From positions 62,001 to 126,000 of the forward strand of contig NZ_JACLAW010000009.1 of the NCBI RefSeq assembly GCF_014230315.1: a stretch of DNA of 64,000 nucleotides. Direction: 5' to 3'. The first letter of the stretch is position 1, and the number at the start of each line of letters is the position of its first letter. The translations under genes were made by a program, and so were the position numbers. A model generated the notes under the pieces. That model was not told the origin of the DNA and did no database searches. It saw nothing but the letters and a program-made list of their open reading frames with translations. Below are positions 7,498-16,326 of the stretch, in pieces. Source of the DNA: Novosphingobium flavum (lineage in GTDB: Bacteria; Pseudomonadota; Alphaproteobacteria; Sphingomonadales; Sphingomonadaceae).

Positions 7498-10338
7498 TTA
7501 TTCGCCAAAGGTGCGCTGCCACCAACCACGGCGCGGAGTGCCCGCGTCGGATTCGCCTTCACCGTCCACATCAGCGGTAACTGCGTCCTGAACCGGGTCC
7601 GCGTCGACAGAAGCCGCCACGGCCGGCTCGGAGGCCTCGGCCGGAACGGCGTCCTCAGCGGCAACCGGGGCAGCCTCGGCATCGGCCTTCTTCTTGCGGG
7701 TGCGCTTGGGCTTGGCCGGGGCTTCCTCGGCCGCGGGCGCGGGCACCACTTCCTCGGCCGGTGCCTCGACGGCGGCGGCCTTCTTGCGGGTGCGCTTGGG
7801 CTTGGCCGGGGCTTCCTCGGCGGTCGCCTCGGCGGCGGTCACCTCGGCAACGGCCGGCTCCACTGCAACATCGGCATCGGCTTTCTTCCGGCGCGAACGC
7901 TTGGGCTTGGCCGGAGCTTCCGCGGCATCCGCAGCAACCGCTTCGCTAGCAATCGGAGCTTCGGCCTCGGCATCGACGGCGACTTCCACCGCGTCGTAGT
8001 CCCCGGCCGCAGACGTCTCGTCGCCGGCTTCGTCGCCGGCCTCGTCAGTCTGCTCGCCGTTCTCGCCGCGGCCACGACCACCACGACGCCGACGGCCACG
8101 ACGGCGGCGCTTGCGCGGCCCGTCTTCGCCATTGGTTTCAGTACCGTGGTCGGCGCCGGCCTCGCCGGACGCGTCCTCGGCCATATCGCCTTCAGCCCCG
8201 TCGCCTTCGGCCCCGTCAGTTTCGGAACCTTCGCCGTCCTCGGCCTCGAAGTCCTCGCCCTCGGCCTGCTCAGCGCCGTCGCGAGTGCGATTGCGACCGC
8301 CCCGACGGCGCTTGCGACGGCGGCGGCGACCGCCTTCACCGTCCTCATCCTCGTCACGGGCGCGCCGCTCGCCGCGCGGCTCGGCGCGGACTTCGGCTTC
8401 CTCCTCCTCGAACTCTTCCTCGTCCTCGAACGGAAGATCATCCTCGGGCTCGATGATCGGCTCGAAGCGGGGCAGGGAGGTCGGACGCGGCCCCGACGAG
8501 CCGACGCGCATCTTCGCGCCTTCGTTCTCGCCCTCGGGGATTACTTCCACGCGCACGCCATAGCGGTGCTCGATTTCCTGCAGGTCGTCGCGCTTGGCGT
8601 TGAGCACGTAGATCGCCGCTTCCTGCGAGGCATAGAGCGTGATCACCGTGCCCTTGCCCTTGGCTGCCTCGTCCTCGATCAGGCGCAGGGCGGAAAGCCC
8701 CGCGCTCGAGGCGGTGCGGACCAGGCCCGAACCGTCGCAGTGCGGACAGGTGCGGGTAGTGGCCTCGAGCACGCCGGTGCGCAGGCGCTGGCGGCTCATC
8801 TCCATCAGGCCGAAGCCCGAAATGCGGCCGACCTGGATGCGGGCGCGATCGTTCTTGAGCGCCTCCTTCATCGCCTTCTCGACCTTGCGGACGTTGGAGC
8901 CGTACTCCATGTCGATGAAGTCGATGACGACGAGGCCGGCCATGTCGCGCAGGCGCAACTGGCGGGCGATTTCGCGCGCGGCTTCCAGGTTGGTGCTGAG
9001 CGCCGTCGCCTCGATCCCGTGTTCCTTGGTCGAACGGCCCGAGTTGATGTCGATCGAGACGAGCGCCTCGGTCGGGTTGATCACCAGATAGCCGCCGCTC
9101 TTGAGCTGGACCACCGGGTCATACATCGCGGTCAGCTGGTCTTCCGCGCCGTAGCGCTGGAACAGCGGCACCGGGTCGGAATAGGCCTTCACCCGCCGGG
9201 CATGGCTGGGCATCAGCAGCTTCATGAAGTCACGCGCGGCCCGGTATCCGGCCTCGCCCTCGACCACCACTTCCTCGATGTCGCGGTTATAGATGTCGCG
9301 GATTGCGCGCTTGATCAGGTCGCTGTCCGAATGGATCATCGCCGGAGCGGAAGACTTCAGCGTGTTCTCGCGGATCTCGTCCCACAGGCGGGCGAGATAG
9401 TCGAAGTCGCGCTTGATCTCGGTCTTGGTGCGCTGCAGCCCGGCGGTGCGGACGATGCAGCCCATCGACTTGGGAAGGTCGAGCTCGGAAATGATCGACT
9501 TGAGCCGCTTGCGGTCAGCGGCCGAGCTGATCTTGCGCGAAATCCCGCCGCCGTGGCTCGAATTCGGCATCAGCACACAATAGCGGCCAGCCAGCGACAG
9601 ATAGGTGGTCAGGGCCGCGCCCTTGTTGCCGCGCTCTTCCTTGACGACCTGCACCAGCAGCACCTGACGGCGGTGGATCACGTCCTGGATCTTGTAGCGG
9701 CGGCGCAGCGCCATGCGCTTGGCGCGGATCTCGTCTGCTTCCTTGGCGTGGGCACGGCCACGGTCGCCACCCTGGCGACGGCGGCCACGACGGCGCGGCT
9801 GTTCCTCGCCATCGCCCTCGGCAGCCTCTTCGCTGTCATGATCGAAGCCGTTCTCGACGTGCCCGGCCTCGATCGTTGCCACCTCGTCCTTCTCGGAGGT
9901 GTCGATCTCGGTCACCCCGCCGAAGTCGCCGCCGAACTCGTCATGGCTCGTTCCGGCAAAATCGTCGGCCAGGGCCTCGCCCAGTTCGTCGTCGCCAACG
10001 AAGTCTTCCTCACCCTCGGCAACGGCGCGCAGGGCGGCCTCTTCCTCGGCGTGAGCAGCCTCTTCGGCCAGAAGACGTTCGCGGTCTTCCTTGGGGATCT
10101 GGTAATAGTCGGGATGGATTTCGCTGAAGGCGAGGAACCCGTGCCGGTTGCCGCCGAAATCGACGAAAGCCGCCTGCAGCGACGGTTCGACCCGGGTTAC
10201 CTTGGCAAGGTAGATATTGCCCTTGATCTGCTTGTGTTCGGCAGATTCGAAGTCGAATTCGTCAATCCGGTTGCCCTTGAGCACCGCCACCCGGGTTTCT
10301 TCCGTGTGGCGCGCATCGATAAGCATGCGCGTTGTCAT
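7498..10338 (-). CDS. rne: Ribonuclease E/G (RNase E), degradosome scaffold type
   Basis: 946 residues. RNase E cleaves A/U-rich single-stranded RNA in mRNA decay and rRNA/tRNA maturation. The N-terminus (TTRMLIDARHTEETRVAVLK) begins an S1 domain that is split by a long acidic insertion (about residues 85-205), a recognised alphaproteobacterial trait. The catalytic half follows: VSIDINSGRSTKE and VVIDFIDMEYG carry the two metal-binding Asp residues, and CPHCDGSG is the Zn-link. The last 370 residues are low-complexity, alternating Glu/Asp-rich and Arg-rich blocks with three APAKPKR(S/T)R repeats, ending RRGWWQRTFGE; this part should bind RNA and degradosome partners. ATG 10338, with GGAG eight bases upstream, is preferred to the in-frame TTG just before it. 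Confidence 0.95.
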   Translation of the reverse strand: MTTRMLIDARHTEETRVAVLKGNRIDEFDFESAEHKQIKGNIYLAKVTRVEPSLQAAFVDFGGNRHGFLAFSEIHPDYYQIPKEDRERLLAEEAAHAEEEAALRAVAEGEEDFVGDDELGEALADDFAGTSHDEFGGDFGGVTEIDTSEKDEVATIEAGHVENGFDHDSEEAAEGDGEEQPRRRGRRRQGGDRGRAHAKEADEIRAKRMALRRRYKIQDVIHRRQVLLVQVVKEERGNKGAALTTYLSLAGRYCVLMPNSSHGGGISRKISSAADRKRLKSIISELDLPKSMGCIVRTAGLQRTKTEIKRDFDYLARLWDEIRENTLKSSAPAMIHSDSDLIKRAIRDIYNRDIEEVVVEGEAGYRAARDFMKLLMPSHARRVKAYSDPVPLFQRYGAEDQLTAMYDPVVQLKSGGYLVINPTEALVSIDINSGRSTKEHGIEATALSTNLEAAREIARQLRLRDMAGLVVIDFIDMEYGSNVRKVEKAMKEALKNDRARIQVGRISGFGLMEMSRQRLRTGVLEATTRTCPHCDGSGLVRTASSAGLSALRLIEDEAAKGKGTVITLYASQEAAIYVLNAKRDDLQEIEHRYGVRVEVIPEGENEGAKMRVGSSGPRPTSLPRFEPIIEPEDDLPFEDEEEFEEEEAEVRAEPRGERRARDEDEDGEGGRRRRRKRRRGGRNRTRDGAEQAEGEDFEAEDGEGSETDGAEGDGAEGDMAEDASGEAGADHGTETNGEDGPRKRRRRGRRRRGGRGRGENGEQTDEAGDEAGDETSAAGDYDAVEVAVDAEAEAPIASEAVAADAAEAPAKPKRSRRKKADADVAVEPAVAEVTAAEATAEEAPAKPKRTRKKAAAVEAPAEEVVPAPAAEEAPAKPKRTRKKKADAEAAPVAAEDAVPAEASEPAVAASVDADPVQDAVTADVDGEGESDAGTPRRGWWQRTFGE

Positions 10339-10915
10339 CAAATGATCTCCAGTCGCGCCGCGGCCTTGCGGTCATACGCAGGCGGGCGCGGTTATTCAGT
10401 GTGCCGCCCCGGCGATCCGATACGAACGGAGCACGACGGAGGGCAGGGGTGGTTGCGGTTTGCGTGACTGCAGACAAGGAAGGGCGCGGCGAAAACGGAC
10501 GCGCCGGGAATCGCGAAACTGGGCGCGATTCTGGCACCGTCGCAAACACCGCCGCCCGGAAGGACAGCAGTGAACGGGACGGCGAACGGCTTCTCATGTC
10601 AGCATCAACTCGGTTGTGCCGGTCGCACTGGTTGCGGTCCGGTCTTGTCCGGGTGGTTCCTGCGCGATCCTTCTGAAATTGCACAGCTTTGGCCCTTTCT
10701 GGCGCATGAAGCGGTGCGGGAGGATCAAGGCAGGCCTGCCTCGGAAAGGGTTGCCTAGCATCGCTTTGGCACGGCGGCAAGAATGTTGCGTGTTGACCGT
10801 GCCTTGGCATCGATCTTTTGCGCAAACCGCAAGCTGCGCCCCAAGTGCGTTCCAGCTGCGGATGAACGCTTGCCATCCATTGCCCGATGGCATGGTTCGC
10901 CTTAACCCAGCCTGC
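10339..10915. other. 577-bp gap without a convincing gene; presumptive rne leader/promoter region
   Basis: No supported coding frame is seen here. It must contain the divergent promoters of rne (minus) and the amidase gene (plus). Long structured 5' leaders that mediate autoregulation are known for rne in other bacteria, so much of this gap may be rne 5' UTR. ACCGCAACC occurs twice on the minus strand, near 10450 and 10630. I recognise no Rfam-type element by eye. Frames extending the amidase upstream stay open by high GC only. Confidence 0.4.
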
Positions 10916-11797
10916 ATGAGCGGCTCCGTGGCTTCCCGCATCGTCGACCTGGTCCTGCTGGCACTAGCGCCGGTGGCGATCTACGCCGGCATGATCGCGG
11001 CCGACCGACACTTCGGCCATGCCCGCGCACCGGCCTATGTCGTCCGGCTCGTCCTGCCCGTCGCCGGCGCCGCGCTCGGCCTGCCTCCGGTGCAGGGTCC
11101 GCTCGATGCAAGCCGCCCGCTGGTGGTGATCGACGCCGGACATGGCGGCCACGACCCTGGCGCGGGCCCGGCGGACATGCCGGAGAAAGCGGTCACCCTC
11201 GCGCTGGCCCGCGCCCTGCGTGACCAGTTGCTGGCCGAAGGCGGCATCCGCGTCGCGCTCACCCGCGACGAAGACCGTTACCTCCTCCTGCCCGAGCGGG
11301 CCGACATCGCCCGCCGGCTCAAGGCCGACCTTTTTATCTCGATCCACGCCGATTCCGCCGACAATGCGGAGGCTAGCGGCGCCACGCTCTACACCCTGTC
11401 CGATCGCGGTTCGAGCGACACCGCCGCTCAGCTCGCCGCCAAGGAAAACCGGGCCGACACCGTCAACGGCATCGCGCTCGGTGGGCAGAGCGACGCGGTC
11501 AGCGCGATCCTGGTCGACCTTTCGCAGCGCGAGAGCGCGGCCCGCTCGGTCGAATTCGCCCGGCTCGTGCTGCGCGAGGCGGGCGGCGCGCTGCGTTTCC
11601 GCGAACCGGCCCTGCAATCCGCCGCCTTCGTCGTACTCAAGTCCGCCGACCTGCCGTCCGTCCTGTTCGAGGCCGGCTTCATCAGCAACGAGGCCGACGC
11701 CCGCGAACTCACCTCGGATGCCGGCCGCGCGGCCTTTGCCGACAGTACGGCCCGCGCCGTCCGGGCCTTTTTCGCCCGCCGCGAGCCGCAGCCATGA
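10916..11797 (+). CDS. N-acetylmuramoyl-L-alanine amidase (amidase_3)
   Basis: 293 residues from ATG 10916. The enzyme cuts the amide bond between MurNAc and the peptide stem during cell separation. A hydrophobic segment at about residues 7-27 should export or anchor it. The amidase_3 zinc site is visible: VVIDAGHGGHDPG (His), PEKAVTLALARAL (Glu) and LFISIHADSADN (His), with the catalytic Glu in VLFEAGFISNEAD. No AMIN domain is present. The gene lies 73 bases upstream of penicillin-binding protein 1A, pairing a cell-wall hydrolase with a synthase. The frame is open upstream, but the segment before MSGSVASR looks non-coding and no start has a strong ribosome site, so the start is uncertain. 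Confidence 0.9.
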   Translation: MSGSVASRIVDLVLLALAPVAIYAGMIAADRHFGHARAPAYVVRLVLPVAGAALGLPPVQGPLDASRPLVVIDAGHGGHDPGAGPADMPEKAVTLALARALRDQLLAEGGIRVALTRDEDRYLLLPERADIARRLKADLFISIHADSADNAEASGATLYTLSDRGSSDTAAQLAAKENRADTVNGIALGGQSDAVSAILVDLSQRESAARSVEFARLVLREAGGALRFREPALQSAAFVVLKSADLPSVLFEAGFISNEADARELTSDAGRAAFADSTARAVRAFFARREPQP

Positions 11798-11870
11798 CCA
11801 TGCCGGAAACGATCCGTCGCAAGACACGGTTGCAGCCCGGCGGCGATAGCCGCTAAAGCGCTGAGCGATC

Positions 11871-14444
11871 ATGGCCGAAGACACACCCCCGCCGCCGCAA
11901 TCTCCGCAAAACCCGGATGGGTCCGCCCCGATGCGGGTCCGCATCCGGCGCGAGGTGGCCGGCCTTGGCCGCTGGCTCTCAAGCGCGCGGGAATGGTGGG
12001 GCCACATGTGGCGCACCAGCAAGCAGTTCCGCATCGCCTCCGGCCTGCTCGGCCTGTTCGTCGCGCTCTATCTCGTGATCTGGGCCACGATCGGCCGCAA
12101 CCTGCCCTCGGCCGACAGCCTGCTCACTTACCAGCCGCCGCTGCCGACCATGGTGCGCGGGGTGAACGGCGAAGTGGTCTATTCTTACGCGCGTGAACGC
12201 CGCGTCCAGCTGCGCTTCGTCGATTTCCCGCGCCCGGTGATCAACGCCTTCCTGTCGGCCGAGGACAAGACCTTCTGGTCCCACGGCGGGATCGACTACA
12301 TCGGCTTCGTCGGCGCGGTGTTCGACTATGCGGTCAAGTTCGGCTCGGGCGAGCGTGCCCGCGGGGGGTCGACCATCACCCAGCAGGTCGCCAAGAACAT
12401 CTTGATCGGCAACGAATATTCGGTCACCCGCAAGGTCAAGGAAATGATCCTCGCGCGGCGCATCGAAGGCGTGCTCAACAAGCAGCAGATCCTTGAGCTT
12501 TACCTCAACGAGATTCCGCTCGGCCGTCAGGCCTTCGGCGTGCAGGCCGCCGCGCAGGCCTATTTCGGCAAGGATGTCGACCAGCTCGCCCTGCATGAGG
12601 CGGCTTTCCTCGCCATCCTGCCCAAGGCGCCCGAAACCTACAGCCGCGCCAAGTTCGCCAACCGCGCGATCGAGCGGCGCAACTGGGTGCTCGACCAGAT
12701 GGTCAAGAACGGCTGGGCTACCCCGGCCGAAGCCGCCGCCGCCAAGGCCCAGCCTCTCGGCCTGATCCCGCGCCGGGTCGAATCCTACGATCCCACGGTG
12801 GGCTACTATGTCGAGGAAGTGCGCCGCCGCCTGATTGAGAAATACGGCGAAAAGGCCGAGGACGGCCCGCACAGCGTCTATGCCGGCGGCCTCTGGGTGC
12901 GTACCTCGCTCGATCCCGCCCTGCAAAAGGCGGCGCAGGATTCGCTGCGCGCCGGCCTGCTCCGCTATGCTGCGGGCAAGGCGTGGCACGGCCCCGTGGC
13001 CTGGCTCAAGCTGGGCGAGGATGACTGGCAGAGCCAGTTGATCAGCGCCAATCTCTCGATCCATTATCAGGACTGGCGGATCGGTGTTGTCACCCAGCGC
13101 TCCGGTCCCAGCGCCACGATCGGCTTCCCAGATGGCAAGACTTCGCCGCTGGTCAATCTGCCCGACGCGCTCAAGCGCGGCGACGTGATCGCCGCCGCGC
13201 CGCAAGGCGGCTCGTGGGCCGTGCGGACCGTGCCCGAAGTCTCGGGCGGCATGGTCGTCGAAAGCCCGCATTCGGGCCGGGTGCTCGCCATGGCCGGCGG
13301 TTTCGATTCCGGACTCGGCTCGTTCAACCGCGCCACCCAGGCCGAACGCCAGCCCGGCTCGACCATCAAGCCCTTCGTCTATGCCACGGCGCTGGACTAC
13401 GGGATGACCCCCGCCACCATGGTGCCTGACCAGACCTTCTGCGTCTATCAGGGCGCTGGCCTGGGCCAGAAGTGCTTCCGCAACTTCGACATGAAGGGCT
13501 CGGGCGGGATTCACACCATGCGCTGGGGCCTCGAACAGTCGCGCAACCTGATGACCGTACACATCGCCAATGATACCGGCATGGACCGCGTCGTGCGCAC
13601 GATCGACCGGGTCGGCATAGGCAAGTACGATCCCTATCTCAGCTTCGCGCTGGGGGCAGGGGAGACCACCGTTGCCCAGATGGCCAATGCCTATGCCGCC
13701 CTTGCCAACAACGGCATCCAATATGTCCAGTCGGTGATCGACTATGTGCAAGACCGCACCGGCAAGGTGATCTGGCGGGCCGACAACCGCCCGTGCAACG
13801 GCTGCAATATGGCCGAGTATGACGGCAAGCCGATGCCGCGCCTCGCCCTGCGCGGCAAGCAGGTGCTCGATGCCCGCACCGCCTATCAGGTCGTCCACAT
13901 GCTCGAAGGCGTGGTCCAGCGCGGCACTGCCACCCGCCTGCGCGATCTCGGTCTGCCGCTGTTCGGCAAGACCGGCACCACCTCGGGCCCGACCAACGTC
14001 TGGTTCATGGGCGGCTCGCGCAACATCGTCGGCGGGGTCTACATCGGCTACGACCAGCCCCGTTCGCTCGGCGGCTATGCCCAAGGCGGCACGTTCGCCG
14101 CGCCGATCTTCAAGGACTTCGTGCTGGCCACCAAGGGGCGCTGGGATCACACCCCGTTCACCGCCCCGAACGACATCCGCATGGTCAAGGTGGACCGCGC
14201 CACCGGCAAGCGGGTGTTCGAGGGCGAGCCGACCAGCGATCCCAAGACCTCGATCATCTGGGAGGCCTTCAAGGCCGACACAGAGCCGCCACGGGCCACC
14301 CGCCAGGACCAGCTCGCCAGCCAGCGCGACGCCATCCTCAGCGCGATCCGCCGCCTGCGCCAGGCCCAGTCCGGCGCCCCCGCGCCCGACGGCGGCGAAC
14401 AGGCGGGTGCCGATTTCGTCGAACAGCAAGGCGGCGTTTACTGA
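11871..14444 (+). CDS. mrcA: Penicillin-binding protein 1A (bifunctional transglycosylase/transpeptidase)
   Basis: 857 residues. Class A PBP that polymerises lipid II and cross-links peptides on the periplasmic side. A proline-rich cytoplasmic tail and one transmembrane helix (about 56-76) precede the GT51 domain, with EDKTFWSHGGID (catalytic Glu near 131) and RGGSTITQQVAKN. An OB-like insert follows. The transpeptidase domain has QPGSTIKPF (Ser497, Lys500), EQSRNLMTV (SxN) and FGKTGTTSGPTNVW (KTG). The C-terminus is Ala/Gln-rich. Start ATG 11871. The length and motif order match the PBP1A family. Confidence 0.96.
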   Translation: MAEDTPPPPQSPQNPDGSAPMRVRIRREVAGLGRWLSSAREWWGHMWRTSKQFRIASGLLGLFVALYLVIWATIGRNLPSADSLLTYQPPLPTMVRGVNGEVVYSYARERRVQLRFVDFPRPVINAFLSAEDKTFWSHGGIDYIGFVGAVFDYAVKFGSGERARGGSTITQQVAKNILIGNEYSVTRKVKEMILARRIEGVLNKQQILELYLNEIPLGRQAFGVQAAAQAYFGKDVDQLALHEAAFLAILPKAPETYSRAKFANRAIERRNWVLDQMVKNGWATPAEAAAAKAQPLGLIPRRVESYDPTVGYYVEEVRRRLIEKYGEKAEDGPHSVYAGGLWVRTSLDPALQKAAQDSLRAGLLRYAAGKAWHGPVAWLKLGEDDWQSQLISANLSIHYQDWRIGVVTQRSGPSATIGFPDGKTSPLVNLPDALKRGDVIAAAPQGGSWAVRTVPEVSGGMVVESPHSGRVLAMAGGFDSGLGSFNRATQAERQPGSTIKPFVYATALDYGMTPATMVPDQTFCVYQGAGLGQKCFRNFDMKGSGGIHTMRWGLEQSRNLMTVHIANDTGMDRVVRTIDRVGIGKYDPYLSFALGAGETTVAQMANAYAALANNGIQYVQSVIDYVQDRTGKVIWRADNRPCNGCNMAEYDGKPMPRLALRGKQVLDARTAYQVVHMLEGVVQRGTATRLRDLGLPLFGKTGTTSGPTNVWFMGGSRNIVGGVYIGYDQPRSLGGYAQGGTFAAPIFKDFVLATKGRWDHTPFTAPNDIRMVKVDRATGKRVFEGEPTSDPKTSIIWEAFKADTEPPRATRQDQLASQRDAILSAIRRLRQAQSGAPAPDGGEQAGADFVEQQGGVY

Positions 14445-14481
14445 CGTTCAAAGGGTTTAGGCGGTCCGCCAACTTGGCCTC

Positions 14482-14508
14482 GTCACCCCGGGCTCGACCC
14501 GGGGCCCC
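14482..14508 (+). repeat. REP-like palindromic intergenic element
   Basis: CGTCACCCCGGGCTCGACCC followed by GGGGCCC forms a 7-bp stem (14486-14492 with 14498-14504) around CTCGA. From memory, this resembles a short palindrome commonly dispersed between alphaproteobacterial genes. It sits between mrcA and the peroxiredoxin gene and could act as a weak terminator. There is only one copy in this window. Confidence 0.5.
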
Positions 14509-14562
14509 GCTTTCATTTCGGGCGCACTTGCGGCCGGTCTTCAACCAAGGCATCTTCGCGCC

Positions 14563-15105
14563 ATGGTCCGCCGCCTCACCCCGCTCGCCGCGCTCACAGC
14601 GCTCGTCCTCGCCCCGGCCGCTCACGCAGCCCTCCCGGTCGGCGCCAAGGCGCCCGAGTTCGCCACCCAAGGTGCGCTCGATGGCAAGCCCTTTGCCTTT
14701 GACCTGAAAAAGGCGCTGAAGAAGGGCCCGGTCGTCCTCTACTTTTACCCCAAGGCCTTCACCCAGGGCTGCACTCTCGAAGCCCATGCCTTCTCCGAGG
14801 CGAGCGACGACTTCCACAAGTCCGGCGCCACGATCATCGGCATGTCGAACGACGCCCTGCCGGTCCTCCAGAAGTTCTCGACCGAGGCCTGCCGCGGCAA
14901 GTTCGCCGTCGCCTCGGCCACTCCCAAGATCGTTGCCGACTATGACGTCGACCTCAAGCGCGAGGGCGTTTCCACCGGTCTCACCAGCCGCACCTCCTAT
15001 GTCATCGCGCCGAATGGCAAAGTCGTGCTGGTCCATTCTGACATGAACTATGCCGATCACGTCAAGCTGACCCTGGCGGCGGTGCAGGGCCTCAAGCGTA
15101 AGTAA
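14563..15105 (+). CDS. Exported peroxiredoxin (AhpC/TSA, BCP/PrxQ-like)
   Basis: 180 residues. A signal peptide (MVRRLTPLAALTALVLAPAA, cleavage near residue 22-23) predicts a periplasmic location, unlike cytoplasmic BCP. The peroxidatic cysteine is Cys70 in KAFTQGCTLEAHAF, the PrxQ-type (P/T)xxxTxxC context; Cys110 is the only other Cys after it and may resolve it. The enzyme would reduce hydroperoxides using a thiol donor. It stands alone between mrcA and prfB. Start ATG 14563 gives the shortest frame with a complete signal sequence. Confidence 0.9.
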   Translation: MVRRLTPLAALTALVLAPAAHAALPVGAKAPEFATQGALDGKPFAFDLKKALKKGPVVLYFYPKAFTQGCTLEAHAFSEASDDFHKSGATIIGMSNDALPVLQKFSTEACRGKFAVASATPKIVADYDVDLKREGVSTGLTSRTSYVIAPNGKVVLVHSDMNYADHVKLTLAAVQGLKRK

Positions 15106-15198
15106 GGCGGGGACTTCAAAAGCCTGCGCCGATAGCCACCTTTACAAAACCCGGGCGGTCGCTAATCGGGCCGCTCGGATTTTGTGGAGTGTAGTGTC

Positions 15199-16326
15199 AT
15201 GCGTGCCGAAGGGCAGGCCCATATCGACCGGATCGAAGCGGCGCTGGCGCTAGTCCGCCGCTCGCTGGATTGGGAGCGCGCCCTGCGCCGTCTCGACGAG
15301 TTGAACGCGCGCGTCGAAGACCCCAAGCTCTGGGACAATCCCAAGGACGCCGAAGCGGTGATGCGTGAGCGTCGCCGGCTCGACGCTTCGGTCAGCGCCG
15401 TCCACGCGATCACCGCCGAAATGGCCGACGCCGTCGAATTCGTCGAACTCGGCGAAATGGAAGGCGACGATGCGACCGTTGACGAAGGCATCGCCACCCT
15501 CGCCGCCCTCGTCGAGCGCGCGGACAACGACAAGGTCCAGGCCCTCCTCTCGGGCGAGGCCGACGCCAACGACACCTATCTCGAAGTCCACTCCGGGGCC
15601 GGCGGCACCGAGAGCCAGGACTGGGCGCAGATGCTCCAGCGAATGTACACCCGCTGGGCCGAGCGCCACGGCTACAAGGTCGAACTGGTCGACTACCACG
15701 CCGGCGAAGCGGCCGGAATCAAGTCCTGCACCCTGCTGATCAAGGGCGAGAACGCCTACGGCTATGCCAAGACCGAGAGCGGCGTCCACCGCCTCGTCCG
15801 CATCAGCCCCTATGACAGCTCGGCCCGCCGCCACACGTCGTTCAGCTCGGTCTGGGTCTACCCGGTGATCGACGACAACATCAACATCGACATCAACCCG
15901 GCCGACCTCAAGATCGACACCTACCGCGCCTCGGGCGCGGGCGGCCAGCACGTCAACACCACCGACTCGGCCGTGCGCATCACCCACGTTCCCTCCGGCA
16001 TCGTTGTCGCCAGCCAGATCGACCGTTCGCAGCACAAGAACCGCGAAACCGCGATGAACATGCTGAAGGCGCGGATGTTCGAGGAAGAAATGCGCAAGCG
16101 CGAGGAAATCGCCAGCGCCGAACATGCCGCGAAGACCGAAATCGGTTGGGGCCACCAGATCCGTTCCTACGTCCTCCAGCCCTACCAGCTGGTCAAGGAC
16201 CTGCGCACTGGCGCCACCAGCACGGCGCCCGACGACGTGCTCGACGGCGCACTCGACCCGTTCATCGCCGCGGCTCTCGCCCAGCGCGTGACGGGCGAGA
16301 AGGTCGCCGTGGAAGACGTCGATTGA
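15199..16326 (+). CDS. prfB: Peptide chain release factor 2
   Basis: 375 residues. RF2 recognises UGA/UAA and triggers peptidyl-tRNA hydrolysis. The GGQ loop is in YRASGAGGQHVNTTDSAVRI. The codon-recognition tripeptide is SPY (in RISPYDSSARRHTSF) where E. coli RF2 has SPF. The frame is continuous from ATG 15199, with GGAG eight bases upstream, so the autoregulatory +1 frameshift found in many prfB genes is absent. The stop overlaps the start of the following methyltransferase gene. Full length, with no missing domain. Confidence 0.97.
   Translation: MRAEGQAHIDRIEAALALVRRSLDWERALRRLDELNARVEDPKLWDNPKDAEAVMRERRRLDASVSAVHAITAEMADAVEFVELGEMEGDDATVDEGIATLAALVERADNDKVQALLSGEADANDTYLEVHSGAGGTESQDWAQMLQRMYTRWAERHGYKVELVDYHAGEAAGIKSCTLLIKGENAYGYAKTESGVHRLVRISPYDSSARRHTSFSSVWVYPVIDDNINIDINPADLKIDTYRASGAGGQHVNTTDSAVRITHVPSGIVVASQIDRSQHKNRETAMNMLKARMFEEEMRKREEIASAEHAAKTEIGWGHQIRSYVLQPYQLVKDLRTGATSTAPDDVLDGALDPFIAAALAQRVTGEKVAVEDVD

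Noticed and set aside
8146-10467. A 773-codon open frame on the plus strand opposite rne
   Set aside because: It is exactly antisense to the well-supported RNase E gene. High GC content leaves the antisense frames stop-poor; the translation shows no domain.
11794-11856. A 20-codon frame starting in an ATGA overlap with the amidase stop
   Set aside because: No ribosome site, polar peptide without any feature, and such overlaps are frequent by chance; insufficient support.
11979-14429. An 816-codon frame antisense to penicillin-binding protein 1A
   Set aside because: The opposite strand encodes all GT51 and transpeptidase motifs; the antisense product has composition typical of a mirror frame.
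15150-15275. Programmed +1 frameshift in prfB
   Set aside because: The reading frame is continuous from ATG 15199 with its own ribosome site; no in-frame UGA with a slippery CUU is present.
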